Of a stretch of DNA of 64,000 nt, positions 1 through 7,999 are shown in pieces. How positions within the stretch are numbered: position 1 is the first letter of the stretch; each line of letters starts with the position of its first letter. This DNA is from Agromyces mariniharenae. GTDB lineage: Bacteria; Actinomycetota; Actinomycetes; Actinomycetales; Microbacteriaceae. The notes beneath the pieces were generated by a model. The model saw nothing but the letters and a program-made list of their open reading frames with translations. It had not been told where the DNA came from and made no database searches. Position numbers and translations under genes: made by a program. The stretch is from NCBI RefSeq assembly GCF_008122505.1, contig NZ_VSSB01000001.1, positions 604,891 to 668,890 of the forward strand. The letters run 5' to 3'.

Positions 1-757
1 CGAACAGGCCGGTGAAGGTCATGCCGCCGATGATCGCGGCGCCGAGGTACACCCGGTCGCGGAACAGCGCCGCGTAGCGGTCGCGCAGCGTCGAGTGGCC
101 GGCCACGTGGCGGCGCGACTCGGGCAGCGTCTCGACGATGAAGAACGCCACCGCGGTGACGACCACGGCGCCGTAGATCGCGAGGACCACGAACACGCCG
201 CGCCAGTCCATGACCGCGAGCAGCTGCGAGCCGATGACGGGTGCGAGCACCGGCGCGAGGCCGTTCACGAGCGCGAGGCGCGAGAGCATGCGCACGAGCG
301 GCTTGCCGCCGAACAGGTCGCGCACCATGGCCATGGCGACCACGCCGCCCGCGGCCGCGCCGAAGCCCTGCAGCAGGCGGAACACGCTGAGCCACACGAT
401 GTCGGGCGCGAGCGCCGCCGCGACGGATGCCGCGATGTGCAGCGCCGTGGCGAGGATCAGCGGGAGGCGGCGACCCACCTTGTCGCTCCACGGGCCGACG
501 ATGAGCTGGCCGAACCCGAAGCCGACCATGGTGCCCGTGAGGGTGAGCTGCACGGCGGCGGCGGAGACGCCGAGCTCGTCCTGCAGCACCGGGAAGGCAG
601 GCAGGTAGAGGTCGACCGTGAACGGGCCGAGCGCCGTGAGCGCGCCGAGGATGAGCACGTAGACGAGGCGCTGGCGGCGGCTGAGGAGGTCGCCGGGGTG
701 AGTCGTGGCCGAGTAGTCGTCGGGCCGGATGATGGGGATGGAGGCGGTTGCGGACAT
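1..757 (-). CDS. Bcr/CflA-type MFS drug efflux transporter (partial)
   Basis: The N-terminal ~252 residues of a major facilitator superfamily antiporter; the C-terminus lies beyond the left edge. The protein begins MSATASIPIIRPDDYSA and enters a first membrane helix with a GPFTVDLYLPAFP segment, the signature of the Bcr/CflA drug-resistance subfamily. A GFGQLIVGPWSDKVGRR loop (MFS motif A) follows helix 2, then RLLQGFGAAAGGVVAMAMVRDLF. The start ATG at 757 has an AGGA a few bases upstream. It should export hydrophobic drugs or metabolites using the proton gradient; the substrate is unknown. It lies downstream of the ROK gene on the same strand, separated by 190 bp that hold their own promoter-like elements, so it is probably an independent unit. 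Confidence 0.85.
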   Translation of the reverse strand, partial: MSATASIPIIRPDDYSATTHPGDLLSRRQRLVYVLILGALTALGPFTVDLYLPAFPVLQDELGVSAAAVQLTLTGTMVGFGFGQLIVGPWSDKVGRRLPLILATALHIAASVAAALAPDIVWLSVFRLLQGFGAAAGGVVAMAMVRDLFGGKPLVRMLSRLALVNGLAPVLAPVIGSQLLAVMDWRGVFVVLAIYGAVVVTAVAFFIVETLPESRRHVAGHSTLRDRYAALFRDRVYLGAAIIGGMTFTGLF

Positions 758-816
758 GCGGATCCTGGGCGTGCTCGAGTGCGGCGGCGCACGCCCTCGG
801 ACGCCGGGGAAACAGG

Positions 817-844
817 ACGACGGCGACCCGTGGGCCGCCGTCGT
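817..844. promoter_or_regulatory. Hairpin in the leader of the MFS gene
   Basis: ACGACGGCG (817-825) and CGCCGTCGT (836-844) form a perfect 9-bp stem with a 10-nt loop. It lies about 60 bp upstream of the transporter start, inside its presumed 5' leader. It could be an attenuator, or the terminator for some other transcript. No downstream T-run is present. Confidence 0.35.
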
Positions 845-868
845 GAGGCGATCGGGACCTTCGTGGTC

Positions 869-922
869 TCGAATCGATTCGACTGTGATCGAGTCTAGCG
901 GAGGCACCCCCCGGTCGCGCAA
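869..922 (-). promoter_or_regulatory. Candidate promoter and palindromic operator of the MFS gene
   Basis: TCGAATCGATTCGA at 869-882 is a perfect 14-bp palindrome. On the minus strand it lies just downstream of a TAGACT -10-like hexamer (892-897), with a weak TTGCGC (917-922) 19 bp further upstream. A dimeric repressor bound here would cover the transcription start. No cognate TetR/MarR-type regulator is adjacent; the neighbouring ROK protein is a possible but unsupported candidate. Confidence 0.4.
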
Positions 923-947
923 GCGGAGATCGCGGGAATGAGACGAT

Positions 948-2117
948 TCAGGCGACCTGCAGCGGGTCCTCGAGCAGGGCCTGGAAGGCGAGCTCGGCGG
1001 CGCCGATCGCGAGGCGGTCCTCGCCGAGGGCGGCGACGCGCACGTCCAGGTCCTCTGCCGCCGCGGGCATGGCCTGCTCCGCGACCGCGACCGCGAGGGC
1101 ATCGGGGTCGCTGGCGGCGACGGTGGCGAGGAAGCCGCCGAGGACCACGAGCGAGGGGTTGAGCACGTTCACGGCATTCGCGAGCGCGGTCGAGAGGATG
1201 CGACGCTGCCGCGCCAGCTCGGCCGTCACGTCGGGCGAGTCGGATGCCGCGAGCGCCGCCGCGAGCGTCGGCTCGTCCGCGGCGGCGAGGCCGGCGACCT
1301 CGAGCAGGCGGGCCCGGCTGACCTCGTCCTCGAGCACGCCGCTCGGGACGCGCCGGTCGTCGGCGGAGGCGATGCCCGGGCGGTTCTGGCCGAACTCGCC
1401 CGCATAGCCGCCGGCACCGCCGACGGCGAGGCCGTGCACGATGAGTCCGCCGCCGATGCCGCTCGCGCCTCCGTTGAGGTAGATGATGTCGTCGACGCCC
1501 CGCCCGGCGCCGAACAGGTGCTCGGCCATCGCGCCGAGGCTCGCGTCGTTGCCGACGACGGTCGGCAGGCCCGTGGCCGCCTCGACGAGCGTGCGGAGCG
1601 GGGCATCCCGCCACTCCAGGTGCGGCGCGAAGCGCACGAGCCCGTCGGAGGCGCGCACGAGGCCCGGCACCGCGAGGCCGACCGCGACGATCCGCGCGCG
1701 ACGCAGTGCGCCCGTCCGCCAGCGCCCGAGCTCCTCGGCGACGAGGCGGGCCGTCTCCTCGGGAGTCACGAGGTGGTCGACCTCGATGCGCTCGCGCACG
1801 GGGATGCGCCCGTCGAGGCCGACCGCCGCGATGGTCACGGCATCGACCTCGGGATTGACGGCGATGGCAGTGACGCCCGGATGCGGCGCGATCACGGGCG
1901 ACGGACGCCCGACGCGATTCGTCGGGTCGGGGGCGCGCTCCTCGACGAGTCCGAGGTCGACGAGCTCCCCGGCGAGCGCGGCGACCGTCGAGCGGTTGAG
2001 GCCCGTGGCCGCCGTGAGTCGCGCCCGGGAGAGCGGCCCTTCGAGGTGCACGAGCCCGAGGAGTTTCGAGAGGTTTCGACGGTGCACCCCGTCGAACGTT
2101 CCGACACGCTCTGACAC
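948..2117 (-). CDS. ROK-family transcriptional regulator (XylR/NagC type)
   Basis: 389-aa sugar-responsive repressor. The N-terminal winged helix (about residues 10-65) contains LSRARLTAATGLNRSTVAALAGEL, typical of ROK regulators. A ROK actin-like sugar-binding domain fills the rest, with GLAVPGLV, the VVGNDASLGAMAEH segment and GGASGIGGGLIV. The usual Cys-rich zinc site after the GE(I/F)GH motif is absent: here the protein reads AGEFGQNRPGI, with no CxCGxxGC. It is divergent from the ABC importer/GH3/xylanase operon and almost certainly controls it. Its effector is probably xylose, a xylo-oligosaccharide or a glucoside. The minus-strand start and the importer start share a 145-bp control region. 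Confidence 0.9.
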   Translation of the reverse strand: MSERVGTFDGVHRRNLSKLLGLVHLEGPLSRARLTAATGLNRSTVAALAGELVDLGLVEERAPDPTNRVGRPSPVIAPHPGVTAIAVNPEVDAVTIAAVGLDGRIPVRERIEVDHLVTPEETARLVAEELGRWRTGALRRARIVAVGLAVPGLVRASDGLVRFAPHLEWRDAPLRTLVEAATGLPTVVGNDASLGAMAEHLFGAGRGVDDIIYLNGGASGIGGGLIVHGLAVGGAGGYAGEFGQNRPGIASADDRRVPSGVLEDEVSRARLLEVAGLAAADEPTLAAALAASDSPDVTAELARQRRILSTALANAVNVLNPSLVVLGGFLATVAASDPDALAVAVAEQAMPAAAEDLDVRVAALGEDRLAIGAAELAFQALLEDPLQVA

Positions 2118-2177
2118 GCGACCACTCTAGGGGCGCGGGCCTGCACGGGTCCCGTCGACGCGCCGAATTTGTTGCTG

Positions 2178-2207
2178 TTGACCCCAAATAGCTTCTTGAC
2201 GTATATT
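2178..2207 (+). promoter_or_regulatory. Promoter of the xylan-oligosaccharide operon
   Basis: TTGACC (2178-2183) and TATATT (2202-2207) are separated by 18 bp, close to the housekeeping sigma consensus. The position gives a roughly 50-nt leader before the binding-protein start. The AT-rich sequence here contrasts with its surroundings. Confidence 0.65.
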
Positions 2208-2224
2208 CGGGGCGTCCAGATCAC

Positions 2225-2251
2225 TTTCGACGTTGAAGTCGAAACTTTCGA
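2225..2251 (+). promoter_or_regulatory. Overlapping TTTCGA operator half-sites
   Basis: TTTCGAC (2225-2231) and GTCGAAA (2238-2244) form a perfect inverted repeat with a 6-bp spacer. The second half-site also pairs with a third, giving TCGAAA-C-TTTCGA (2239-2251). The cluster lies between the predicted transcription start and the AGAGG ribosome-binding site. This is the expected position for repression by the adjacent ROK protein; that assignment is inferred. Confidence 0.5.
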
Positions 2252-2262
2252 GAGGTTCAACG

Positions 2263-3552
2263 ATGAACAGACGCAGCACGAGGCTCGTCGCATTGGGTCT
2301 CAGCGCCGGCCTCGCCGCCGTCGCCCTTGCCGGATGCGCCCCCTCCGCCGGCGACGGCGAGGGCGACGGCGTGACCCTCACGTGGTGGCACAACGCCACC
2401 TCCGGCCCGCTCCCCGCAGTGTGGGAGGAGGTCGCGGCCGAGTTCGAGGAAGCCCACCCGGGCGTCACCGTCGAGCAGACCGGCTACCAGAACGAGGAGC
2501 TGCAGCGCACGCTCATCCCCAACGCCCTGGCGTCCGGAGACGCACCCGACCTGTTCCAGGTGTGGCCCGGCGGCGAGCTTCGCGACCAGGTCGAGAACGA
2601 CTACCTCATGCCCCTCGACGAGGCGATCCCCGACACCATCGAGAGCGTCGGCGCGACGATCAACCCGTGGCAGGTCGACGGCGCCACCTACGGCGTCCCC
2701 TTCACGTTCGGCATCGAGGGCTTCTGGTACAACATGGACCAGTTCGCGCAGGCCGGCATCGACACGCCCCCCACGACGCTCGACGAGCTGATCGAGGCGA
2801 CCGGCAAGCTGCGCGAGGCCGGCTTCACCCCGATCGCGGTCGGCGCCGGCGACAAGTGGCCGGCCGCGCACTGGTGGTACCAGTTCGCGCTGCACTCCTG
2901 CTCGCCCGAGACGCTGCAGGCGGCCGAGACGGACTACGACTTCAGCGACGACTGCTGGGTCGAGGCCGGCGAGCAGCTGCAGGAGTTCCTCGGCACCAAC
3001 CCGTTCCAGGAGGGCTTCCTCGGCACGCCCGCCCAGCAGGGCGCCGGCAGCTCGGCCGGCCTCGTGGCGAACGGCCAGGCCTCCATGGAGCTCATGGGCC
3101 ACTGGAACGCGGGCGTGATCGGCGGGCTGACGCCCGACCAGACGGTCCCCGAGTACCTCGGGTGGTTCCCCTTCCCGGGCATCGAGGGCTCCGCAGGTGA
3201 CCCGACCGCGGCGCTCGGCGGCGGCGACGGATTCGGCTGCTCGAAGGACGCTCCGCCGGAGTGCGCCGAGCTCCTCGAGTACATCATGAGCGAGGACGTG
3301 CAGGCCAAGTTCGCGGCCAGCGGCTCGGGCATCCCGACCGTCCCGTCGGCGACGGCATCGCTCGAGGACCCGAACCTCAAGGCGGTCGCCGAAGGCCTCG
3401 CCGAGGCGTCCTTCGTGCAGCTCTGGTTCGACACGGCGTTCGGCACGACGGTCGGCAACGCCATGAACGAGGGCATCGTCAACCTGTTCGGCGGCGTCGG
3501 CTCCCCCGAGGACGTCGTCACGATGATGCAGGACGCGGCGGCCACGCTCTAG
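2263..3552 (+). CDS. Extracellular sugar-binding lipoprotein of ABC importer (family 1)
   Basis: 429-aa solute-binding protein. A lipoprotein signal ends in LAGC with the lipidated Cys at residue 25. Mature features are typical of carbohydrate-binding family 1: TLTWWHNATSGP near the N-terminus, APDLFQVWPGGEL, and an internal GIPTVPSA segment. The ATG at 2263 is preferred over an in-frame TTG at 2233 because AGAGG lies 7 bp upstream and the Arg-rich signal peptide begins there. It captures an oligosaccharide outside the membrane and passes it to the two permeases directly downstream. The downstream GH3 and xylanase genes suggest xylo-oligosaccharides or beta-glucosides. Confidence 0.9.
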   Translation: MNRRSTRLVALGLSAGLAAVALAGCAPSAGDGEGDGVTLTWWHNATSGPLPAVWEEVAAEFEEAHPGVTVEQTGYQNEELQRTLIPNALASGDAPDLFQVWPGGELRDQVENDYLMPLDEAIPDTIESVGATINPWQVDGATYGVPFTFGIEGFWYNMDQFAQAGIDTPPTTLDELIEATGKLREAGFTPIAVGAGDKWPAAHWWYQFALHSCSPETLQAAETDYDFSDDCWVEAGEQLQEFLGTNPFQEGFLGTPAQQGAGSSAGLVANGQASMELMGHWNAGVIGGLTPDQTVPEYLGWFPFPGIEGSAGDPTAALGGGDGFGCSKDAPPECAELLEYIMSEDVQAKFAASGSGIPTVPSATASLEDPNLKAVAEGLAEASFVQLWFDTAFGTTVGNAMNEGIVNLFGGVGSPEDVVTMMQDAAATL

Positions 3553-3554
3553 CC

Positions 3555-4547
3555 ATGGCAACGCTCCTCGAATCGGCCGGGCCCGCGGTCTCCGCGGGCC
3601 CGGCCCCCGCTCCCCCGGCCAGGCGCAGGTCGGCCGCCCGCCGCACCCGGGCCGAGATCGCCCTCTTCGTGGGCCCGGCCCTCATCCTGTTCCTCGGCTT
3701 CGTGATCCTGCCGGTGATCCTGGCGGCGGTCTACAGCTTCTACAACCTCCCGCAGGCCTTCCAGTGGGACGACCTGGCGGACCCCGCACGCTTCGTCGGC
3801 CTCGAGAACTACCGGCGCGCGCTCGCCGACCCCGTCTTCATGGGTGCCGTCGGCCACAACTTCTTCATCCTCGGGATGAGCCTGCTCATCCAGGGCCCGA
3901 TCGCCATCGGCGTCGCGCTGCTGCTCAATCGGCGCATGCGCGGCCGCACGGCGTTCCGCCTCCTGATCTTCGTCCCGTACGTGCTCGCCGAGGTCATCGC
4001 GGGCCTCTCGTGGAAGCTCCTCCTCCAGCCCAACGGCGGCGTGAACGCGCTCCTCGAGGCGCTCGGCCTCGGCGCCCTCCAGCAGAACTGGCTCGCCGAC
4101 CCCGCGATCGCCCTCTGGACGATGTTCTTCATCCTGACCTGGAAGTACGTCGGCTTCGCCATCCTGCTGATGCTGGCGGGGCTCCAGGGCGTGCCCGAGG
4201 AGCTCGCCGAGGCCGCGTCGATCGACGGCGCGAGCTGGTGGCAGGTGCAGCGGTACATCACGATCCCCCTGCTCGGTCCGACCATCCGCATCTGGGCGTT
4301 CCTGTCGATCATCGGCTCGCTGCAGCTCTTCGACATGGTGTGGGTCACCACGCGCGGCGGTCCGCTGAATGCGACCCAGACCATGGCCACCTACATGGTC
4401 GAGAAGGGCCAGTTCGGCGGGCAGCCCGGCTACGGCAGCGCCATCGCCGTGATCCTGTTCCTGATCTCGCTCGTCATCGCGCTCGTGTACCAGCGCTTCG
4501 CCCTGCGTCGCGACCTCGCCGGCGCCGTCACCAGAGGGGTGCGCTGA
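3555..4547 (+). CDS. ABC sugar importer permease 1 (MalF type)
   Basis: 330-aa inner-membrane permease starting 2 bp after the binding-protein stop. An Arg/Ala/Pro-rich cytoplasmic tail (residues 1-35) precedes about six membrane helices, the first reading IALFVGPALILFLGFVILPVIL. The ATPase-coupling EAA loop reads EAASIDGASWWQV...ITIPLLGP. It forms the translocation pore with the next gene product. No ATPase gene follows, so a shared MsiK-like ATPase encoded elsewhere is probably used. Confidence 0.92.
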   Translation: MATLLESAGPAVSAGPAPAPPARRRSAARRTRAEIALFVGPALILFLGFVILPVILAAVYSFYNLPQAFQWDDLADPARFVGLENYRRALADPVFMGAVGHNFFILGMSLLIQGPIAIGVALLLNRRMRGRTAFRLLIFVPYVLAEVIAGLSWKLLLQPNGGVNALLEALGLGALQQNWLADPAIALWTMFFILTWKYVGFAILLMLAGLQGVPEELAEAASIDGASWWQVQRYITIPLLGPTIRIWAFLSIIGSLQLFDMVWVTTRGGPLNATQTMATYMVEKGQFGGQPGYGSAIAVILFLISLVIALVYQRFALRRDLAGAVTRGVR

Positions 4548-4548
4548 C

Positions 4549-5442
4549 ATGACCGCCACCACCGCCATCACCACCGACGGCCGGGGCGCTCCGCACGAGC
4601 CGGCCGGACGCCGGTTCGACTGGGGCCAGCCGTTCGTCTACGTCATCGCGCTCGTGATCGTCGCGGTCGCCATCGGGCCCGTGCTCTACGTGTTCATCGG
4701 CGGGTTCCGCACCACGGCCGACCTGAACGCGAACCCGGCGGGCCTGCCCGACCCGTGGACGCTCCAGAACTGGTCGACCGTGCTCGGCTCGCCCCGGTTC
4801 TGGGGCAATGTCTTCGCGAGCATGATCCTCGCGGTCGCCACGACCGCCGGCACGGTCGTCTTCGGGATCATGGCCGCGTTCGTCATCGCCCGGTACACCT
4901 TCCGTGGACGCCAGGGGCTGTACGGGCTGTTCGCCGCCGGCCTCATGTTCCCGCTGACCGTCGCTGCGCTGCCGTTGACCCTCATGCTGCGCACGCTCGG
5001 GTTGCACGGCTCCTACCTCGGCGTGATCATCCCGAGCGTCGCGTTCGCGCTGCCGACCACGATCATCATCCTGGTGCCGTTCCTCCGGGCCATCCCCGAC
5101 GAGCTCGAGGAGGCCGCCGCCATCGACGGGACGAGCCGCATCGGGTTCTTCTGGCGCATCCTGCTGCCGTTGTCGATGCCGGGCCTCGTCACCGTCGGCA
5201 TCCTCGCGTTCATCGGCAGCTGGAACGGGTACCTGCTCCCGCTCCTGGTGATCTCGACCGGTACGCTCCCCCAGGAGCTGTGGCCGCTGCCGCTCGGCGT
5301 GACCCAGTTCTCCACGCAGTACTCGCAGGACACCGGCGCCGTGCTCGCCTACACGTCCCTCGCGATGATCCCGGCACTCGTGTTCTTCCTCCTCGCGGAG
5401 AAGCGCATCGTCGGCGGCCTCACCGGGGCGGTGAAGGGATGA
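4549..5442 (+). CDS. ABC sugar importer permease 2 (MalG type)
   Basis: 297-aa permease. Its ATG lies one base after the TGA of the previous gene, with AGAGGGG about 10 bp upstream. Six membrane helices are visible, and the coupling loop reads EEAAAIDGTSRIGFFWRILLPLSMPG. It pairs with the preceding permease in a family-1 carbohydrate importer. Its stop overlaps the GH3 start as ATGA, indicating translational coupling of import and intracellular hydrolysis. Confidence 0.92.
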   Translation: MTATTAITTDGRGAPHEPAGRRFDWGQPFVYVIALVIVAVAIGPVLYVFIGGFRTTADLNANPAGLPDPWTLQNWSTVLGSPRFWGNVFASMILAVATTAGTVVFGIMAAFVIARYTFRGRQGLYGLFAAGLMFPLTVAALPLTLMLRTLGLHGSYLGVIIPSVAFALPTTIIILVPFLRAIPDELEEAAAIDGTSRIGFFWRILLPLSMPGLVTVGILAFIGSWNGYLLPLLVISTGTLPQELWPLPLGVTQFSTQYSQDTGAVLAYTSLAMIPALVFFLLAEKRIVGGLTGAVKG

Positions 5443-7838
5443 CCGACCAGCAGACCGCCCGGGTCGTGCGCCCGTGGCAGGACACGAGCCTGCCCGCCAC
5501 CGCCCGCGTCGAGGCCCTCGTCGCCGAGCTCACGCTCGAGGAGAAGATCGCACAGCTCTACGGCGTCTGGGTCGGCGCCTCCGCCGACGGCGAGGACGTC
5601 GCCCCGAACCAGCACGAGATGATCGGCGACGTCGACCTCGACGAGCTCGTCCCGAAGGGGCTCGGCCAGCTCACGCGCCCGTTCGGCACCGCACCGGTGG
5701 ACCCCGGCGTGGGTGCGCTCTCCCTGGCCCGCACGCAGCGCCGCATCGCGGCGGAGAGCCGGCTCGGCATCCCGGCGGTCGCGCACGAGGAGTGCCTCGC
5801 CGGCTTCGCCGCGTGGGGTGCGACCGCATACCCGGTCCCGCTGTCGTGGGCTGCCACGTTCGACGCCGAGCTCATCGAACGGATGTCCCGCCGGATCGGC
5901 GAGGACATGCGATCGGTCGGCATCCACCAGGGCCTCGCCCCCGTGCTCGACGTGGTGCGCGACGCGCGCTGGGGCCGGGTCGAGGAGACCATGGGCGAGG
6001 ACCCGTACCTGATCGGCACCATCGGGTCGGCATACGTGCGCGGGCTCGAGTCCGCCGGCATCGTCGCGACGCTCAAGCACTTCGTGGGCTACTCGGCCTC
6101 GCGCGCAGGGCGCAACCTCGCCCCGGTGTCGATCGGACGCCGCGAACTCGCGGACGTGCTGCTGCCGCCGTTCGAGATGGTGCTGCGCGAGGGCCGACCG
6201 CGGTCGGTCATGAACGCGTACACCGACCTCGACGGGGTCCCGACGGCGGCGGATGCCTCGATCCTCACCGAGCTCCTCCGCGACGTGTGGGGCTTCACGG
6301 GCACGGTGGTCGCCGACTACTTCTCGGTCGCGTTCCTGCAGACCCTGCACGGCACGGCCGGGTCGCTGGCGGATGCCGCGGCGGCCGCGCTCGAGGCGGG
6401 CATCGACGTCGAGCTTCCGACCGTCCACGCGTTCGGCGCCCCGCTCCTGGAGGCCGTCGCCGACGGCCGTCTCGACGAGGCAGTGCTCGACCGAGCGCTC
6501 CGGCGCGTGCTCGCCCAGAAGCTCGAACTCGGTCTCCTCGACGCCGAGTGGGATGCCATGCCGCCGGCCCTCGCCGGCCGCGCCGACGACATCGACGCCG
6601 TGCGGGGAACGGTGGACCTCGATCCGCCCGTGAACCGGGCGCTCGCCGCGGAGATCGCCGAGCGCGCGATCGTGCTCCTGCGCAACGACGGCACGCTGCC
6701 GCTCACTGCGCCGCGGCGGATCGCGGTCATCGGCCCGACCGCCCACGACCGGTTCGCGGTGCTCGGGTGCTACGCCTTCCCGACGCACGTGGGCGTCCAC
6801 CATCCCGAGTCGGGCGACGGCATCGAGCTGCCCACGCTGCTCGAGTCGCTGCGCGTCGAGTTCCCCGACGCCGAGATCGTCCACGCCGCCGGAACGAGCA
6901 TCGACGGCGACGAGGTCGACGGAATCCCGGATGCCACGGCGCTGGCGGCCTCGGCCGACGTCGTCGTGCTGGCCCTCGGCGATCGTGCGGGGCTGTTCGG
7001 CCGGGGCACGAGCGGCGAGGGCTGCGACGCCGAGTCGCTGCAGCTCCCGGGCGCCCAGGCCGTGCTGCTCGAGGCCGTGCTCGACGCCGGCGTGCCCACC
7101 GTGGTGACGATGCTCGCGGGACGCCCGTACACGCTCGGCACCGCGCCCGACCGTGCCGCCGCCATCCTCGAGGCGTTCTTCGCCGGCGAGGAGGGGACCC
7201 GCGCGCTCGCGGGCATCCTGAGCGGCCGCGTCGAACCCGGCGGGCGGCTGCCCGTCTCCGTGCCGGCGTCGGCGGGCGTGCACCCGTCGACCTACCTCGC
7301 GTCGCCGCTCGACCAGCGCAACGGCGTCTCGAACATCGATCCCACGCCGCGGTACCCGTTCGGCCACGGCCTCACGTACACGACGTTCGAGTGGTCGGAC
7401 TTCGCGGGCGACGAGGCCGAGATCGGCACCGACGGTTCGGCCGCGGTGCGCCTGCGGGTCCGCAACGCCGGCGAGCGTCGCGGCGTCGAGGTGGTGCAGC
7501 TGTACCTGCACGATCCGGTCGCGACGATCGTGCGGCCCGTGCAGCGGCTCATCGGGTTCGCCCGCATCGAGCTCGCCCCGGGCGAGGAGGCCGATGTGCG
7601 GTTCATCGTGCCGGCCGACCTGGCGTCGTTCACCGTGCGCCCGGGCGAGCGGATCGTCGAGCCGGGCGAGCTCGTGCTGAGCGCGGGCCGTTCGAGCGGC
7701 GACCTGCCGTACGCGCACTCCGTGCGGCTCACCGGGCCGATCCGCACCGTCGACCACACCCGCCGGCTGCACCCCGAGGTGACGGTGGAGCGCATCGCGG
7801 CGCACACCGGTGCCGCCGCGGCATCCGTCATGGACTGA
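5439..7838 (+). CDS. GH3 beta-xylosidase/beta-glucosidase (intracellular)
   Basis: 799-aa glycoside hydrolase family 3 exo-enzyme without a signal peptide. The N-terminal TIM barrel has APVLDVVRDARWGRVEETMGEDP and LKHFVGYS substrate loops. The catalytic nucleophile is Asp293 in VVADYFSV, a form common in GH3 xylosidases. The alpha/beta sandwich starts near residue 405 (AIVLLRNDGTLPL). The C-terminal fibronectin-III-like domain includes YPFGHGLTYTTFEW. The start at 5439 overlaps the permease stop (ATGA). Fed by the importer, it would release xylose or glucose from imported oligosaccharides. Because a xylanase gene follows, xylosidase is favoured, but GH3 specificity cannot be read safely from sequence alone. 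Confidence 0.9.
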   Translation: MTDQQTARVVRPWQDTSLPATARVEALVAELTLEEKIAQLYGVWVGASADGEDVAPNQHEMIGDVDLDELVPKGLGQLTRPFGTAPVDPGVGALSLARTQRRIAAESRLGIPAVAHEECLAGFAAWGATAYPVPLSWAATFDAELIERMSRRIGEDMRSVGIHQGLAPVLDVVRDARWGRVEETMGEDPYLIGTIGSAYVRGLESAGIVATLKHFVGYSASRAGRNLAPVSIGRRELADVLLPPFEMVLREGRPRSVMNAYTDLDGVPTAADASILTELLRDVWGFTGTVVADYFSVAFLQTLHGTAGSLADAAAAALEAGIDVELPTVHAFGAPLLEAVADGRLDEAVLDRALRRVLAQKLELGLLDAEWDAMPPALAGRADDIDAVRGTVDLDPPVNRALAAEIAERAIVLLRNDGTLPLTAPRRIAVIGPTAHDRFAVLGCYAFPTHVGVHHPESGDGIELPTLLESLRVEFPDAEIVHAAGTSIDGDEVDGIPDATALAASADVVVLALGDRAGLFGRGTSGEGCDAESLQLPGAQAVLLEAVLDAGVPTVVTMLAGRPYTLGTAPDRAAAILEAFFAGEEGTRALAGILSGRVEPGGRLPVSVPASAGVHPSTYLASPLDQRNGVSNIDPTPRYPFGHGLTYTTFEWSDFAGDEAEIGTDGSAAVRLRVRNAGERRGVEVVQLYLHDPVATIVRPVQRLIGFARIELAPGEEADVRFIVPADLASFTVRPGERIVEPGELVLSAGRSSGDLPYAHSVRLTGPIRTVDHTRRLHPEVTVERIAAHTGAAAASVMD

Positions 7839-7942
7839 GGCCGCGCTCGCAGAAGCCCCCGATGCAGATAGGACCCACCCAGAAGGAGGACAGCCCTACC
7901 GGTCCCTCACCGGATCCCCTCGCATCACCACGCACCAGGACG

Positions 7943-7971
7943 GGTCGGCGTCGCCTCGCGCGACGCCGACC
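7943..7971 (+). promoter_or_regulatory. Intercistronic hairpin between GH3 and xylanase genes
   Basis: GGTCGGCGTCGC (7943-7954) and GCGACGCCGACC (7960-7971) form a perfect 12-bp stem with a 5-nt loop, about 30 bp before the xylanase start. No T-run follows. It may reduce read-through or act as an mRNA processing/stability element. The remainder of the 161-bp gap shows no gene. Confidence 0.5.
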
Positions 7972-7999
7972 GCCATCGACGCGCGAAGGAGCGCTCATC

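Noticed and set aside
5474..7999. Upstream in-frame extension of the xylanase reading frame by 842 codons
   Set aside because: It runs through the GH3 gene in another frame, is Arg/Pro-rich without domain content, and the signal peptide with GAAGGAG clearly starts at 8000.
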